DNA of 64,000 bases from SOJA01 sp964598485 (GCA_964598485.1 CAZRCD010000001.1:186001-250000); one strand, 5' to 3'; positions 23,917 through 33,876 are shown, counted from the first letter of the stretch. A program made the numbers and translations. The notes: generated from the sequence alone by a model not told the origin.

Positions 23917-26294
23917 CTGGGAGCCTCTACACACGCAGAAACACACCGTTCCCGCTTTTTGAGGTAAACGTGCTTGAGGCTGGTGAACAGCAGCTTTTGG
24001 AAATAAGCCGAGAAATGGGTATAGGCTTGAACTTGCAAGAGATGAATGCTGTTCAAGAGTATTTTAGGAAGCGAAAACGTAATCCAACCGGTGTTGAACT
24101 TCAAACTATTGGGCAAACGTGGTCTGAACATTGTTTTCACAAGACGTTCAAAGGTATAATAAAATTTGATGGAGCAGAAATTGATAGTCTCTTCAAGACT
24201 TACATTGCGAAGGCTACTGAGGAAATTAATCCGAGCTGGTGTTTTTCCGTTTTTGAAGACAACGCAGGCATAGTCCGTTTTGACAAGGATTATGGAATAG
24301 CAATCAAAGTGGAAACGCATAATCATCCGTCAGCGATAGAGCCTTTCGGTGGTGCAGCCACAGGCGTGGGTGGTGTAATCCGTGACGTTTTAGGGGTTTG
24401 GGCAGACCCCATTGCATGCACGGATGTTTTAGGCTTCGGTCCGCTGGACTATAATTATGAAAAGCTTCCGTCAGGCGTAAAACATCCGAAATATGTTTAC
24501 ATGGGTGTCGTGGCTGGAATTGGAAGCTACGGCAATAACATGGGAATTCCAACGGTGAATGGAGCTATATACTTCGATGAAAGCTATGTTGGAAACGTCG
24601 TTGTCTACTGCGGATGTATAGGACTGCTTCCATTGAAAAAATTTAAGAGAAAAGCCAAACCATGCGACATAATAGTTTTAGCTGGAGGCAAAACAGGCAG
24701 AGACGGCATCCACGGTGTAACGTTCGCGTCAGCAGAGTTAACAGAAAAATCAGAGGAAATTTCCAGACCAGCCGTGCAGATTGCAAACCCAATTGAAGAG
24801 GAAAAACTGAAGAGGGCGATAATTGAGATTCGAGATTCGGAGCTTGCTTCATCAATAACAGACCTTGGCGGAGGCGGCTTATCCTCGGCTTTGGGTGAAA
24901 CAGCAAAAAGGTTTGGTTGTGGTGCTGTCGTTGAGCTTGAAAAGATTCCCTTGAAATATCTGGGTTTGGCTCCTTGGGAAATTTATGTTTCCGAATCTCA
25001 AGAAAGAATGCTTTTGGCTGTGCCTCTTGGAAATCTTGAGCTTGTTTCTGAAATTTTTAAGAAAGAAGACGTTGAAGCCACAGCTATTGGAAAATACACT
25101 GATGATATGGTTTTACGACTTTATTATCAAAGCGAAAAAGTTGCAGAATTGGGCATTCCATTCCTTTTTCAACCGCCGAAAGCTGTGAGAATCGCAGAGT
25201 ACAAGCCAATAGACTTTACAGAACCAGAATTTCCAGAACCAGAAAATCTGACCGAAGCACTCATGCAACTTTTGTCTTCGCCTAATATTGCGAGTAAGGA
25301 AAGTGTGATACGCACCTACGACCATGAGGTGAAAGGAAACACTGTGCTTAAGCCATTACATGGTGAATATGGCGGTCCGAACGATGCGGCTATAATAAAG
25401 CCTTTGGATGGTTCTTGGAAGGGTATAGCAGTCTCTTGTGGAATGAACCCGAATTACGGGAAGATTGATGTTTACTGGATGGCTGCGTCAGCAATAGATG
25501 AATCGATAAGGAATAATGTGGCTGTCGGCGGTAGAAGAATAGCCTTACTCGACAACTTCACGTGGGGAAATCCTGAAAAACCGGAAAGACTGGGAAGCCT
25601 TGTAAAGGCATGTGAAGCATGCTACGATTTCGCAACAGCTTTCGGAACACCTTTCATCTCCGGCAAAGACAGCCTATACAATGAGTCTCCGCTTGGCCCA
25701 GTCACACCCACGCTTCTAATCACAGCTTTAGGCATAATCCCAGACATCCGGGTAGCAGTTTCAATGGATGTTAAGGCTCCAAACAACCTAATCTACATAG
25801 TTGGACAAACGTTCAAGGAACTGGGCGGCTCAGAATACTACAAGCTGAAAGAATTTCTGGGAAAAATAGTGCCTAAAGTGCGACCTGACCAAGCTGGAAA
25901 AGCGTTTAAAGCTGTCACTGAAGCGATTGATTTAGGGTTGGTTAAGGCTTGTCATGATTTGTCTGAGGGCGGTTTAGCCGTGGCTGCTGCAGAGATGGCT
26001 TTCGCTGGCGGATACGGAATGGAATTGGATTTGCAAAAGGTTCCGCGAGAAAACTTAAATCGCAACGACTTCGTTCTTTTATCTGAATCTAACAGTCGAT
26101 TTTTGGTGGAAGTTTCGGAAAAATCCAAAGAAGATTTTGAGGCTTTGATGAAGGAGAAAGTGTATGCTGAGATAGGCAGGGTAACAAAAACTCCGCAGTT
26201 ACGTATTCATGGACTAAACGGTGGGGTTGTTGTGGATGCTCTTATTGGTGATTTGTTGGCGAGTTGGAAGCGAACATTAAGCAGCGGGGTTTAA
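23913..26294 (+). CDS. purL: Phosphoribosylformylglycinamidine synthase subunit PurL
   Basis: PurL is the ATP-dependent catalytic subunit of FGAM synthase, receiving ammonia from PurQ. The 793 residues are slightly longer than typical small PurL. Motifs include TIGQTWSEHCFHKTFKG (about 69), the VETHNHPSAIEPFGGAATGVGG stretch with its catalytic histidine (about 131), and in the second half GKDSLYNESPLGPV and ACHDLSEGGLAVAAAEMAF. The start overlaps purS and the stop is 3 bases before the purQ start. Confidence 0.96.
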   Translation: MTGSLYTRRNTPFPLFEVNVLEAGEQQLLEISREMGIGLNLQEMNAVQEYFRKRKRNPTGVELQTIGQTWSEHCFHKTFKGIIKFDGAEIDSLFKTYIAKATEEINPSWCFSVFEDNAGIVRFDKDYGIAIKVETHNHPSAIEPFGGAATGVGGVIRDVLGVWADPIACTDVLGFGPLDYNYEKLPSGVKHPKYVYMGVVAGIGSYGNNMGIPTVNGAIYFDESYVGNVVVYCGCIGLLPLKKFKRKAKPCDIIVLAGGKTGRDGIHGVTFASAELTEKSEEISRPAVQIANPIEEEKLKRAIIEIRDSELASSITDLGGGGLSSALGETAKRFGCGAVVELEKIPLKYLGLAPWEIYVSESQERMLLAVPLGNLELVSEIFKKEDVEATAIGKYTDDMVLRLYYQSEKVAELGIPFLFQPPKAVRIAEYKPIDFTEPEFPEPENLTEALMQLLSSPNIASKESVIRTYDHEVKGNTVLKPLHGEYGGPNDAAIIKPLDGSWKGIAVSCGMNPNYGKIDVYWMAASAIDESIRNNVAVGGRRIALLDNFTWGNPEKPERLGSLVKACEACYDFATAFGTPFISGKDSLYNESPLGPVTPTLLITALGIIPDIRVAVSMDVKAPNNLIYIVGQTFKELGGSEYYKLKEFLGKIVPKVRPDQAGKAFKAVTEAIDLGLVKACHDLSEGGLAVAAAEMAFAGGYGMELDLQKVPRENLNRNDFVLLSESNSRFLVEVSEKSKEDFEALMKEKVYAEIGRVTKTPQLRIHGLNGGVVVDALIGDLLASWKRTLSSGV

Positions 26295-26297
26295 GCC

Positions 26298-27116
26298 GTG
26301 AAACGAGAAGAGATAAAGGTTTGCGTTTTACGTGTGGGTGGAACAAACTGCGATGCGGAAACTAAACGCTCGCTTGAAGATTTGAGTGTTCAAGCTGAAA
26401 TTGTGCATGTAAACAAAATGGTTAAACGTCGAAGCCTTATGGAATACAGTGCTCTAGTGGTTCCGGGAGGCTTCTCTTATGGAGATTATGTGCGCGCTGG
26501 AGCAATATGGGCGAAATGGATACTTGCCAAATTAGGCAAAGAGCTGAAAGCTTTCGTTGAAGAGAACCGTCCAATCCTTGGCGTTTGCAACGGCTTCCAA
26601 GTACTTGTTGAAGCTGGTTTGCTTCCGGGATTCGAAGCGATAAATCTATATCCAGAGGCAGCCCTAGCCACCAATTTTCCGCCAGGCTACAACTGCCGAT
26701 GGGTTAACATCAAGCACGAAAACAAGGGAAAATGCGTATTTACGCGGAAAATTCCTAAGGGAAAGATTTTGCGGATGCCAGTTGCCCATTCAGAGGGTAG
26801 ATTCATATTCGTTAAAGAAAAGGAGAAGCAGTATTTGGAAAGGCTTTATGAGAACGATCAGTTGGTTTTCAGATACTGCAACAAAAACGGTGAATACGCT
26901 GAGGGTATGTTTCCAACGAATCCGAACGGTTCTTTCCATGATATAGTGGGTATATGCAATTCGGAAGGAACAATATTTGGTTTGATGCCGCATCCTGAAC
27001 GGGCTTTTTATTGGTGGCAGCAACCAGACTGGACTAGACAAGAACGGATGCCACAATACGGTGATGGAAAACTAATCTTTGAAAGCTTGGTTAGCTATTT
27101 GGAAAAGAAAGGTTAA
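26298..27116 (+). CDS. purQ: Phosphoribosylformylglycinamidine synthase subunit PurQ (glutaminase)
   Basis: PurQ releases ammonia from glutamine for PurL. The 272-residue protein starts with GTG. It has the class I amidotransferase nucleophile in GVCNGFQVLVEAGLLPG (Cys about 98), VVPGGFSYGDYVRAGAIWAK upstream, and the catalytic His/Glu in MPHPERAFYWW near the C-terminus. Confidence 0.96.
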   Translation: MKREEIKVCVLRVGGTNCDAETKRSLEDLSVQAEIVHVNKMVKRRSLMEYSALVVPGGFSYGDYVRAGAIWAKWILAKLGKELKAFVEENRPILGVCNGFQVLVEAGLLPGFEAINLYPEAALATNFPPGYNCRWVNIKHENKGKCVFTRKIPKGKILRMPVAHSEGRFIFVKEKEKQYLERLYENDQLVFRYCNKNGEYAEGMFPTNPNGSFHDIVGICNSEGTIFGLMPHPERAFYWWQQPDWTRQERMPQYGDGKLIFESLVSYLEKKG

Positions 27117-27220
27117 GTTAAGAATTTTCCCATTATTATTTCGTCGGTATGTTTTTCTTCAATTCTGTACTGTCTTTTGCTTATTCCTTCAATCTCGAGT
27201 CCGAATATGTGAGCGCGCAT
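27113..27220 (-). CDS. Possible 35-residue peptide downstream of the PfkB kinase
   Basis: The kinase gene ends TGA and is followed immediately by ATG, opening a frame that ends TTAACTTAA where it meets the purQ stop. The peptide (HIFGLEIEGISKRQYRIEEK in its middle) has the mix of a real protein but matches nothing I know. The abutting start suggests translational coupling, yet this may be chance. Confidence 0.25.
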   Translation of the reverse strand: MRAHIFGLEIEGISKRQYRIEEKHTDEIIMGKFLT

Positions 27221-28141
27221 TCATGCCAACTTGTTATTTATTAAATCTTTTAGTCTGGGTAGTCCATCCCTCGCGCCCATTTTCATTATACATCTTGAAG
27301 CAACAAAATTGCCTATTCTCCCGCATTCGTAAAGGCTTTTGCCTGATATTAAACTGTAAAGAAAACCTGCACAGAAGGCGTCGCCAGCGCCCGTCGTGTC
27401 AACAACCTTCACTTTAAACGCCTCTATCAAGTGGCTTTCCTTCCCGTCTGTTACGTAACAGCCTTTGCCGCCCAGTTTTACAGCAACTATTTTCACCCCT
27501 TTTTCGAGCAAGATTTCTGCGTTTCTTTTATAATCAGCTTTTTTCGTCAAGATTTGCAACTCTTTTCCATTTGGCATCATGACAAAGGTTCTGTTCATTA
27601 TCGGCTCTAATGCTTTTAGTCCTTTTCTTGCGTATAGTTCGCCTATGTCTAGGCTTACCTTAACGGTTTTTGGGAGATTTTCCACAAGCCTTTTCTGAGT
27701 TTGGAAGGATTTCTCTCCAACAAAAGATGTTAAATGTAAAAACCGTGTTTGGAACGCATATTCCTTGCTTATTTCGTTAAATTCTATTGTGTCGTTTACT
27801 CCCGAGTCAACGTATAATGCTCGTTCACCTTTTTCGTCTACGAAGCTCATGGCCGTTCCGCTTCTGCCACGCTTTGTCATAATTATGCCGTTTGTGTCAA
27901 CACCTTCTCTGCGAAAATCCTCAAGCAGCATCTTACCCTCTCTGTCGTCAGCGACTTTTCCGATAAAGCTTACTTTGCAGCCAAGCCTTGCCAAGCCTAC
28001 CATTGTGTTGGCTGCTGAACCACCAGACGCCTCTTCAAAATCTATGACGAAGCTTTCCTCCTCGGCAGTAGCTATTCTATTCACACGATACAGTTTGTCC
28101 ATGTTAAGCGCGCCGAAACCTATTACTTCAAACTGTTTCAT
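27221..28141 (-). CDS. PfkB-family sugar/nucleoside kinase
   Basis: The 306-residue ribokinase-family protein has the N-terminal signature GFGALNMDKLYRV, the substrate-lid motif EASGGSAANTMVGLARLG (about 37-54) and the C-terminal catalytic motif DTTGAGDAFCAGFLYSL (about 247-263) with its base aspartate. The substrate is not readable from sequence; archaeal members act on ribose, nucleosides, inosine or ADP-ribose-type substrates. It is convergent with purQ and stands apart from the next minus-strand gene. Confidence 0.88.
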   Translation of the reverse strand: MKQFEVIGFGALNMDKLYRVNRIATAEEESFVIDFEEASGGSAANTMVGLARLGCKVSFIGKVADDREGKMLLEDFRREGVDTNGIIMTKRGRSGTAMSFVDEKGERALYVDSGVNDTIEFNEISKEYAFQTRFLHLTSFVGEKSFQTQKRLVENLPKTVKVSLDIGELYARKGLKALEPIMNRTFVMMPNGKELQILTKKADYKRNAEILLEKGVKIVAVKLGGKGCYVTDGKESHLIEAFKVKVVDTTGAGDAFCAGFLYSLISGKSLYECGRIGNFVASRCIMKMGARDGLPRLKDLINNKLA

Positions 28142-28307
28142 GCATCAACCCTGAAGACAATTGAAGCTTTAAGAGCTCTATAGACCTTTGTTTTTTTAAC
28201 AGTTGCTACTGGAATAAGCACCCAAGAGCATTGCAATTTGGTTAAATTTGGAACTGTAAACAAATATAAGGTGGTTAGACAATTCGTAAGAATGAGGAGT
28301 AAGAGGA

Positions 28308-28886
28308 ATGAAACGCAAAATGAAAATTGTCATAGCTATTTTAATGGTTATTGGAGTATCTTCATTTTTTGGCGTGGTTTTTGCCTCTCGCTCGGAGATG
28401 TTTATCTTTACAGAGAATCTTCAGGTAGAAGAGTTCAAACCAATTCATGATGACTCCTACGCAGCTAACATCTTCGATGACGGAGTTCGAGTAGCAGACA
28501 TTTATATCCGTGCCGAACATCCCGCTCCCCAAGCTCTTGATGTACCAGTGTTAGTTTCAATTTGGCATTCAGAGGAAACCGAGCTTGATTCACTCTCCCT
28601 AAAGTTCTCTGGAACAGAGTACATACAAGTCTATTTAGAAGTTCCAGGGGGTTCGTGGCCATCGATTCATTTCCAACAGACCAGTGATGGCAAAGGGGCC
28701 GTCTTCAAAGTTGATGATTTAGGATTTCAGGGAACTGGAACCGTAACCCTTCAATTTCGCTTAATGCCATTTTCAGAACAACAAAGTTTCCATTTTGAGA
28801 CAAAATTCTCGATGCACAAAAAAGCTTTCATGCAATTGACTCGACAAGAAGTGTGGACATCTACTGAAATTCCAATTTTAACATGA
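28308..28886 (+). CDS. Secreted hypothetical protein
   Basis: The 192-residue protein has a signal peptide (IVIAILMVIGVSSFFGVVFA, about 7-26) and a mature part rich in beta strands (GTEYIQVYLEVPGG, GTGTVTLQFRLMPF). An immunoglobulin-like or similar extracellular beta fold is plausible. RBS AGGAGTAAGAGG precedes the ATG. No family recognised, and it is convergent with ftr. Confidence 0.6.
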   Translation: MKRKMKIVIAILMVIGVSSFFGVVFASRSEMFIFTENLQVEEFKPIHDDSYAANIFDDGVRVADIYIRAEHPAPQALDVPVLVSIWHSEETELDSLSLKFSGTEYIQVYLEVPGGSWPSIHFQQTSDGKGAVFKVDDLGFQGTGTVTLQFRLMPFSEQQSFHFETKFSMHKKAFMQLTRQEVWTSTEIPILT

Positions 28887-28893
28887 GCCAACA

Positions 28894-29826
28894 TCACGGC
28901 ACTTGGAATAATTCCGAAAGAATTTCCCTCAAGAAAATTTTGTATTTTCCGAGTTTTCCGTTGTAGTTGCCAGCTGAAATGTGGATAACTCCGTCAACGC
29001 TTAAGGCTGCTTCTATGCCGGCTTTCATGGCTTCTTTCACTGCTTTCATTGAAACTCCGTTGATTACTATTTCTGGAATAAAGTTCACGTTTTCAAGTAT
29101 TTTGGATGCTGCGCCTAGTTTCTGTTTTAGAGATGGACAGTATAGATGGTTTGTTGTTGGTCCTACCAATGGGAAATGTGTTTCTGTTTTTGAGCCTGCC
29201 GAACAAATGTCAAAGGGTGTTATTACTCCTTCAATTCGGCTCATGGCTTCTAGTGCTTTTTTTCCAGCATCCATTACCGCTTTCTTTGTCTTGCACATGT
29301 ACCAGAAGTTGCCGCCAGATATTCCTCGTGCATAGCCGATGTGTCGCTCTATAAGAAAATCAGGCACCATAATTGGAACAACAATCATGTTACGTCCATA
29401 AAGTTGTTCTTCCCACTCAAATCCGTCTCCACAATGCCCAACTCTCTCCATCATATCCATTTTTCCTTCAGGTTCCACAGATAAAGCATCAAAGACCGCA
29501 GTGAAAGGTTTAACGAGAATGTCTTGACGAATCCTATAAGAAAGTTCTTTTTCAAAACGCCTGAGCAAATCTTCTAAAGGCTTCTCTTTGTCTAAACCCT
29601 TCCAAAACTGCAAAATTGCTCCTTTTCGCCTATCTGGTGTTTCATTTTCGCTCAGCCACCTTTCAATTCCGCTGTCAAGTCTACCTATAACTCCTGACGG
29701 CGTCGCTGTTGCATCTTCAGCTGCCTTCTTCAACGTTTCTTCGTCGTCTGCAGTGACAACAAGTCGGCAGTAGAGACCGTCAAAGGCTTCCGCAAATGTG
29801 TCTTCAATTTCGGCTTTCTTAATCAT
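28894..29826 (-). CDS. ftr: Formylmethanofuran:tetrahydromethanopterin formyltransferase
   Basis: Ftr moves the formyl group between methanofuran and tetrahydromethanopterin, the second step of the archaeal methyl branch of the Wood-Ljungdahl pathway. The 310-residue protein opens with EIEDTFAEAFDGLYCRLVVT and has GIERWLSENETPDRRKGAI (about 50-70). The second half has HFPLVGPTTNHLYCPSLK and ends with GIEAALSVDGVIHISAGNYN and KLGKYKIFLREIL, matching methanogen Ftr closely. It lies directly downstream of the EhaR-like gene; other methanofuran genes are not in the window. Confidence 0.92.
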   Translation of the reverse strand: MIKKAEIEDTFAEAFDGLYCRLVVTADDEETLKKAAEDATATPSGVIGRLDSGIERWLSENETPDRRKGAILQFWKGLDKEKPLEDLLRRFEKELSYRIRQDILVKPFTAVFDALSVEPEGKMDMMERVGHCGDGFEWEEQLYGRNMIVVPIMVPDFLIERHIGYARGISGGNFWYMCKTKKAVMDAGKKALEAMSRIEGVITPFDICSAGSKTETHFPLVGPTTNHLYCPSLKQKLGAASKILENVNFIPEIVINGVSMKAVKEAMKAGIEAALSVDGVIHISAGNYNGKLGKYKIFLREILSELFQVP

Positions 29827-30909
29827 TCATCCCAATCTCCCGATTGCCTCGCCTCTAACCTTTTTTCTAAATTCGCTACTTCCTTTTATCAAAACTTCCA
29901 TATTTTCGCTTGTTATTATTTTAACTTTAGGCAATTCACTTGGATAAAGCATAAAAAGACGATTAAGCAATGTTTGACTAACATGGCTCTTCTTCAAAGC
30001 TTCACGGCTCCAGTTTTCCATCAACCTTATGGTCTCTCGCTTTCCAAACCTGCAGAAAGCATCTGCAATTATTGCCGTTACAATGCTATTTTCAGATAAA
30101 ACTGCTATTTCAGCGTTTTTTATGGCGTATTGGTTGCCGTTAAATGAAACTGTTAAGCCACATTTTTCTTTTACAAGCTTGAAGGCTTCTACGTCTGTTA
30201 TGCTGTCACCAACATACATAACACCTGACAGATCAACGTCTGCTCTTTCAACCGCTTCCTTAACAGCGTCAGCTTTCTCCTCACCACCAACAGGATTAAC
30301 CTCGTAGAAAATTTTCCCAGATTCCATGTTAGCTATTTCCTTCCAGAAAATCTCGTCAAGCCGCTGGATCGTTTTACGGCATTCTCCTGGCAAGTCACTT
30401 AGGGATTTCGCCCCAGAAGGGATTTCAATTGTGGGCATTTGTGAAATTTCTCTTGTCAGCTTTTTCAAACTGTTTTTCTCTCCTGCTGTCATGTGGTATT
30501 TGTCTATGTTGACCTTTGTGCAGTAAGTGTTTTCGTATGGAAAGTTTAGGGCTTGACACAGGGCTTTTATGTAGTGTTCGTAGCTTGTGCTAACGATAAA
30601 GGCGTGAGCTATGTTTCTCACATATTGTAATGTGTCTCTTACGTTTGGAATTAGAATGAGGTTTTGAGCTGAAAACTCACGCATTTTTTGATCAGTAACG
30701 GCACAAGCCTTCAGGAAGGGTAAAATGAGTTTTAAGGTGTAGCCAGCTTTGTACCGTGGCTTTTTTATAACGTCTGCGAGCACGTCGTCGTATCTGCTTA
30801 TGACTGTGAAAAGTTTGTCTCCGTTTGGAACGAAATGGGAGGTTATTTCGAAGGCATTATCGTTTTTGGAGATTGGTCCTTCACAATCTGAGATAAAGAC
30901 TTTTTTCAC
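29827..30909 (-). CDS. HAD-family protein, EhaR-like
   Basis: The 360-residue protein begins MKKVFISDCEGPISKNDNAF, with the HAD nucleophile aspartate (D8) and C-terminal HAD motif GVMYVGDSITDVEAFKLV (about 231-248). Methanogen relatives are annotated as energy-converting hydrogenase A subunit R, though a phosphatase activity has not to my knowledge been proved. It overlaps purD by 4 bases and is adjacent to ftr, so all three are co-translated. Its substrate is unknown. Confidence 0.75.
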   Translation of the reverse strand: MKKVFISDCEGPISKNDNAFEITSHFVPNGDKLFTVISRYDDVLADVIKKPRYKAGYTLKLILPFLKACAVTDQKMREFSAQNLILIPNVRDTLQYVRNIAHAFIVSTSYEHYIKALCQALNFPYENTYCTKVNIDKYHMTAGEKNSLKKLTREISQMPTIEIPSGAKSLSDLPGECRKTIQRLDEIFWKEIANMESGKIFYEVNPVGGEEKADAVKEAVERADVDLSGVMYVGDSITDVEAFKLVKEKCGLTVSFNGNQYAIKNAEIAVLSENSIVTAIIADAFCRFGKRETIRLMENWSREALKKSHVSQTLLNRLFMLYPSELPKVKIITSENMEVLIKGSSEFRKKVRGEAIGRLG

Positions 30910-32318
30910 TGTTTACGCCGCCTTAGCTCTTCCATGTGCCTCATGCTCTTTTCTATGTGCTGTTTTGAGGCTATGTCTGTTCTATGCCACAGTGCACCGC
31001 CTTTTATTGCGTTTATGCCTTCCAAAGAGATTTGCCTAGCCGCCTCGATATTTTCATCTATGCCTATTACAGATATGGCTCTTGATTTGAGGGCGTAGGT
31101 TTCGCTGTTGCGCAGTTCCATAGACGCTGGATAGACACGGATTTTTTCACCGTACTTTCTGGTCAGCTCGTAAGCCTTTATCAGATTAACTGGCTTGCCT
31201 ATTTCCTTCTTGTTTACAAGATTTGGAAAAATGCTTGAGTATCCGCCGTAGTTTGGTGGAACCTTATAGGTTAAGACCGTTGCAGCCTTTTCCAATTCGA
31301 TGCGTGTCAGGTTTCCTTCTAAGATTTTGTAGCAGACATCAACAAAATCATCTTTTAGAATTGGTAAAATGTTTTGTATTTCTGGATCTCCCGGGCGGCT
31401 GTTATTTTCGAGGATTTTAGGTCCTTTGCTCGTGTGGATGAAGGCTACGTAGAAGGGTATCCCTCTTAGGGCTTTGTTGTCTGCAGCTTTCAATTTTTCA
31501 AAAATTCTGGTGACTATTTCTATTTCTTTAGCTCTGTCAGCATCCGACATGAAGGGCAATACGTCGCTAACGTCTTTGTATGAACCCATGCCACCAGTGT
31601 TTGGTCCCCTGTCGCCGTCAAAGGCTCTTTTGTAATCTCTTGTTTCCGGCAATGGGACTAAGTGCTTACCATCGCAAAAAGCTTGAAAGCTAGATTCTTC
31701 ACCTTCAACTTTCTCTTCTATTATGACTGATCCGTACTGGAAGTTTGCCAGGAAATGTTCAAAAAGTTGTTCTCGGGTCGTGAAGTGATCCCCCCACACG
31801 CCTACCCCTTTTCCAGCCGCTGGCTTGTCTGGCTTAACAACAGCCTTATTTTCGAGTTCGTCAAGCCACGTGTAAACAGTTTTTTTTATTTGTTCTTGGC
31901 TTTTGTAGTCTTTTGGGCTGAAAATTCTGAAGCGGGGATTTACTTCTGGCACGATCTGTTGGAATAACAGTCTTTGGGCAACTTTGCTCGCTTCTATGGC
32001 GTATTCCTTTGTTGGGCAGATCACTGGTATGCTTGTTCGCTTTTCTACAAGGTCACGTACGCCGTTTATTATTGGTTTTTCCGGGCCGACAATGCAGAAA
32101 TCTATTTTGTCTTTGTTTACTTCTGCGAATTTGCATATTTTCTCTGCGTCTAAGTCTGGGATGACTACGTGCTTGACTGCTTTTTTCACGTTGAAGGGAT
32201 TTCGTTGTTTATCAGCAACATAGAGTTCTACGTCGTAGTTTGTGCTTCGTTTGAAAGAGTCAACCATTGCTGCGGCTCTTGCACCGTAAGAAACAACCAG
32301 TATGCCTATTTTCTCCAT
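30906..32318 (-). CDS. purD: Phosphoribosylamine-glycine ligase
   Basis: PurD makes GAR from phosphoribosylamine, glycine and ATP, step two of purine synthesis. I use the ATG at 32318, with GATGGG upstream, over the TTG at 32324; this gives 470 residues. ATP-grasp motifs are seen in VVKPDKPAAGKGVGVWGDHF (about 160), EGEESSFQAFCDGKHLVPLP and DGDRGPNTGGMGSYKD (about 232). It heads a purD-HAD-ftr transcription unit. Confidence 0.93.
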   Translation of the reverse strand: MEKIGILVVSYGARAAAMVDSFKRSTNYDVELYVADKQRNPFNVKKAVKHVVIPDLDAEKICKFAEVNKDKIDFCIVGPEKPIINGVRDLVEKRTSIPVICPTKEYAIEASKVAQRLLFQQIVPEVNPRFRIFSPKDYKSQEQIKKTVYTWLDELENKAVVKPDKPAAGKGVGVWGDHFTTREQLFEHFLANFQYGSVIIEEKVEGEESSFQAFCDGKHLVPLPETRDYKRAFDGDRGPNTGGMGSYKDVSDVLPFMSDADRAKEIEIVTRIFEKLKAADNKALRGIPFYVAFIHTSKGPKILENNSRPGDPEIQNILPILKDDFVDVCYKILEGNLTRIELEKAATVLTYKVPPNYGGYSSIFPNLVNKKEIGKPVNLIKAYELTRKYGEKIRVYPASMELRNSETYALKSRAISVIGIDENIEAARQISLEGINAIKGGALWHRTDIASKQHIEKSMRHMEELRRRKQ

Positions 32319-32376
32319 AAGCAACCCATCAAACTACAAGAATAGAACATAGTCCTAATTTATTTTGCCAATTTGT

Positions 32377-33876
32377 CTATTCAACGGCTTCTGCTGTCTC
32401 GTATAGTCTTCCTGTTTCCTCGTAACCTTTCAGGAACCTTTTCTTCATTTCATCCGCTATTTTTTGCGCTAACGGCGTTGGATATTTGCCTGTTATGCAT
32501 CCTAGGCACAGCTGGTCTCGGCTAAAACCCGTTGCTTTTATCAACCCTTCTATTGACTGGTAGCATACGGCGTCTGCACCTATGATCTCTGTTATTTCCT
32601 CTGTGCTATGCTTCGAGCCTATTAGTTGACCGTATGTTGCCATGTCTATTCCGTAAAAGCACGGTCCGATTATTCGTGGAAAAGTTATGAACACGTACAC
32701 TTTTTTGGCTCCCATTTTGCGCAGTTTTTCCACAATGACTTTTGTTGTGTCTCCTCGGACTATGCTGTCGTCTGTCACTATGACCCGTTTTCCCCTGATT
32801 TTTGGTGCTAAAATGTTGATTTTCTTGTCGATCGTCGAATACCGTTCTCTATTGAGCAGGATAAAAGCTCTTTCAGTCACGTAACGATGTCTGCGGGAGG
32901 CACGTTCCCATCTTAAACCAGACTCTTCATGAACCCCTAAGGCTGAGTCATCACCAGTTTCTGGCAGAGAAAGAATCATGTCTGCATCCTTGACGACGTC
33001 TGGATTCTCTCGGACGAGGTTTCTCCCGAATTCTTCGCGGATTTCATAAACATATTTTTCGTCAAAGCGCGAGTCTGGTCTTGCGAAATACGCGAATTCA
33101 AAGGCGCAGAAAGCTTTTTTCTGCCTATTTACGAGTTTTTCCCTTTCAAATCCATCTGTTGAAACCGTTACGAGTTCGCCAGGTTCCAGTTCGAAATCTC
33201 TTTCGAGTTCGTTTATGTTTAGGCCGACTGTTTCTGATGAAAAGGCATAGGTTGAGTGGTCTTTGCTGTGGCCAGCGCATAATGGTCTTATTCCGTAGGG
33301 GTCTTTGAAGGCGAAGAATTTGCCGTCTTTTGTTATGGCAGCCACTGAGAAGGCTCCTTGGATTTCTTGCATGCACGTTTCAACCGCCGAGGCTAGGTCT
33401 TTGCCTTTTGCGAATTCAATTAGCAGTTTGTGGCAGATCAAGTCTGCGTCGCACTCATAAGAGAAACCGGGAAATTCTTTTCTTATTTCTTTTTTAAGTT
33501 GAAACGTGTTGACAATATTTCCGTTGAAGGAAACAGCTAGTTTTAAACCGTTTTTTGATGCTGTGACCGGCTGCGTTCCCTTTATTAGTGATTTTTCGTC
33601 TGTTTTTCCAGAGGTTGTGTATCTGACGTTTCCGATGCCTATGTGCCCAGGCAATCGTCCGAACCATTCTTGGATTGCGTTTGTTTTTAGTTTTGGTACG
33701 AGGTCTAGGCTTCTGTGAACATGGATTTTTCCTTTGTCATAGGTTAGGAAGCCGTGGGACTGGTGCCCTCTGTGGTTTTGAGCCCTTAAGCCCCAATATA
33801 TGTAGGAGAATATAGGCTGTTTTTGGAAGTTTATTGCTCCGAATACTCCGCACGCGATTTTTAATTGCTCCCCCAT
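32377..33876 (-). CDS. purF: Amidophosphoribosyltransferase
   Basis: PurF catalyses the committed step from PRPP and glutamine to phosphoribosylamine. The open frame extends to 33906, but a TATA-like element (GTTGATAAATATGC) overlaps that region and supports a leaderless start at the ATG at 33876. That gives 499 residues with the Ntn nucleophile at Cys9 (IACGVFGAI), implying an 8-residue propeptide. The PRPP loop VIVTDDSIVRGDTTKV (about 346-361) and Fe-S-like cysteines in CLGCITGKYP near the end are present. Confidence 0.94.
   Translation of the reverse strand: MGEQLKIACGVFGAINFQKQPIFSYIYWGLRAQNHRGHQSHGFLTYDKGKIHVHRSLDLVPKLKTNAIQEWFGRLPGHIGIGNVRYTTSGKTDEKSLIKGTQPVTASKNGLKLAVSFNGNIVNTFQLKKEIRKEFPGFSYECDADLICHKLLIEFAKGKDLASAVETCMQEIQGAFSVAAITKDGKFFAFKDPYGIRPLCAGHSKDHSTYAFSSETVGLNINELERDFELEPGELVTVSTDGFEREKLVNRQKKAFCAFEFAYFARPDSRFDEKYVYEIREEFGRNLVRENPDVVKDADMILSLPETGDDSALGVHEESGLRWERASRRHRYVTERAFILLNRERYSTIDKKINILAPKIRGKRVIVTDDSIVRGDTTKVIVEKLRKMGAKKVYVFITFPRIIGPCFYGIDMATYGQLIGSKHSTEEITEIIGADAVCYQSIEGLIKATGFSRDQLCLGCITGKYPTPLAQKIADEMKKRFLKGYEETGRLYETAEAVE

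Noticed and set aside
28894..29826. PurP or another purine enzyme, because of the purine neighbours
   Set aside because: The sequence matches Ftr from end to end (IEDTFAEAF, NETPD, ISAGNYNGKLGKYKI).
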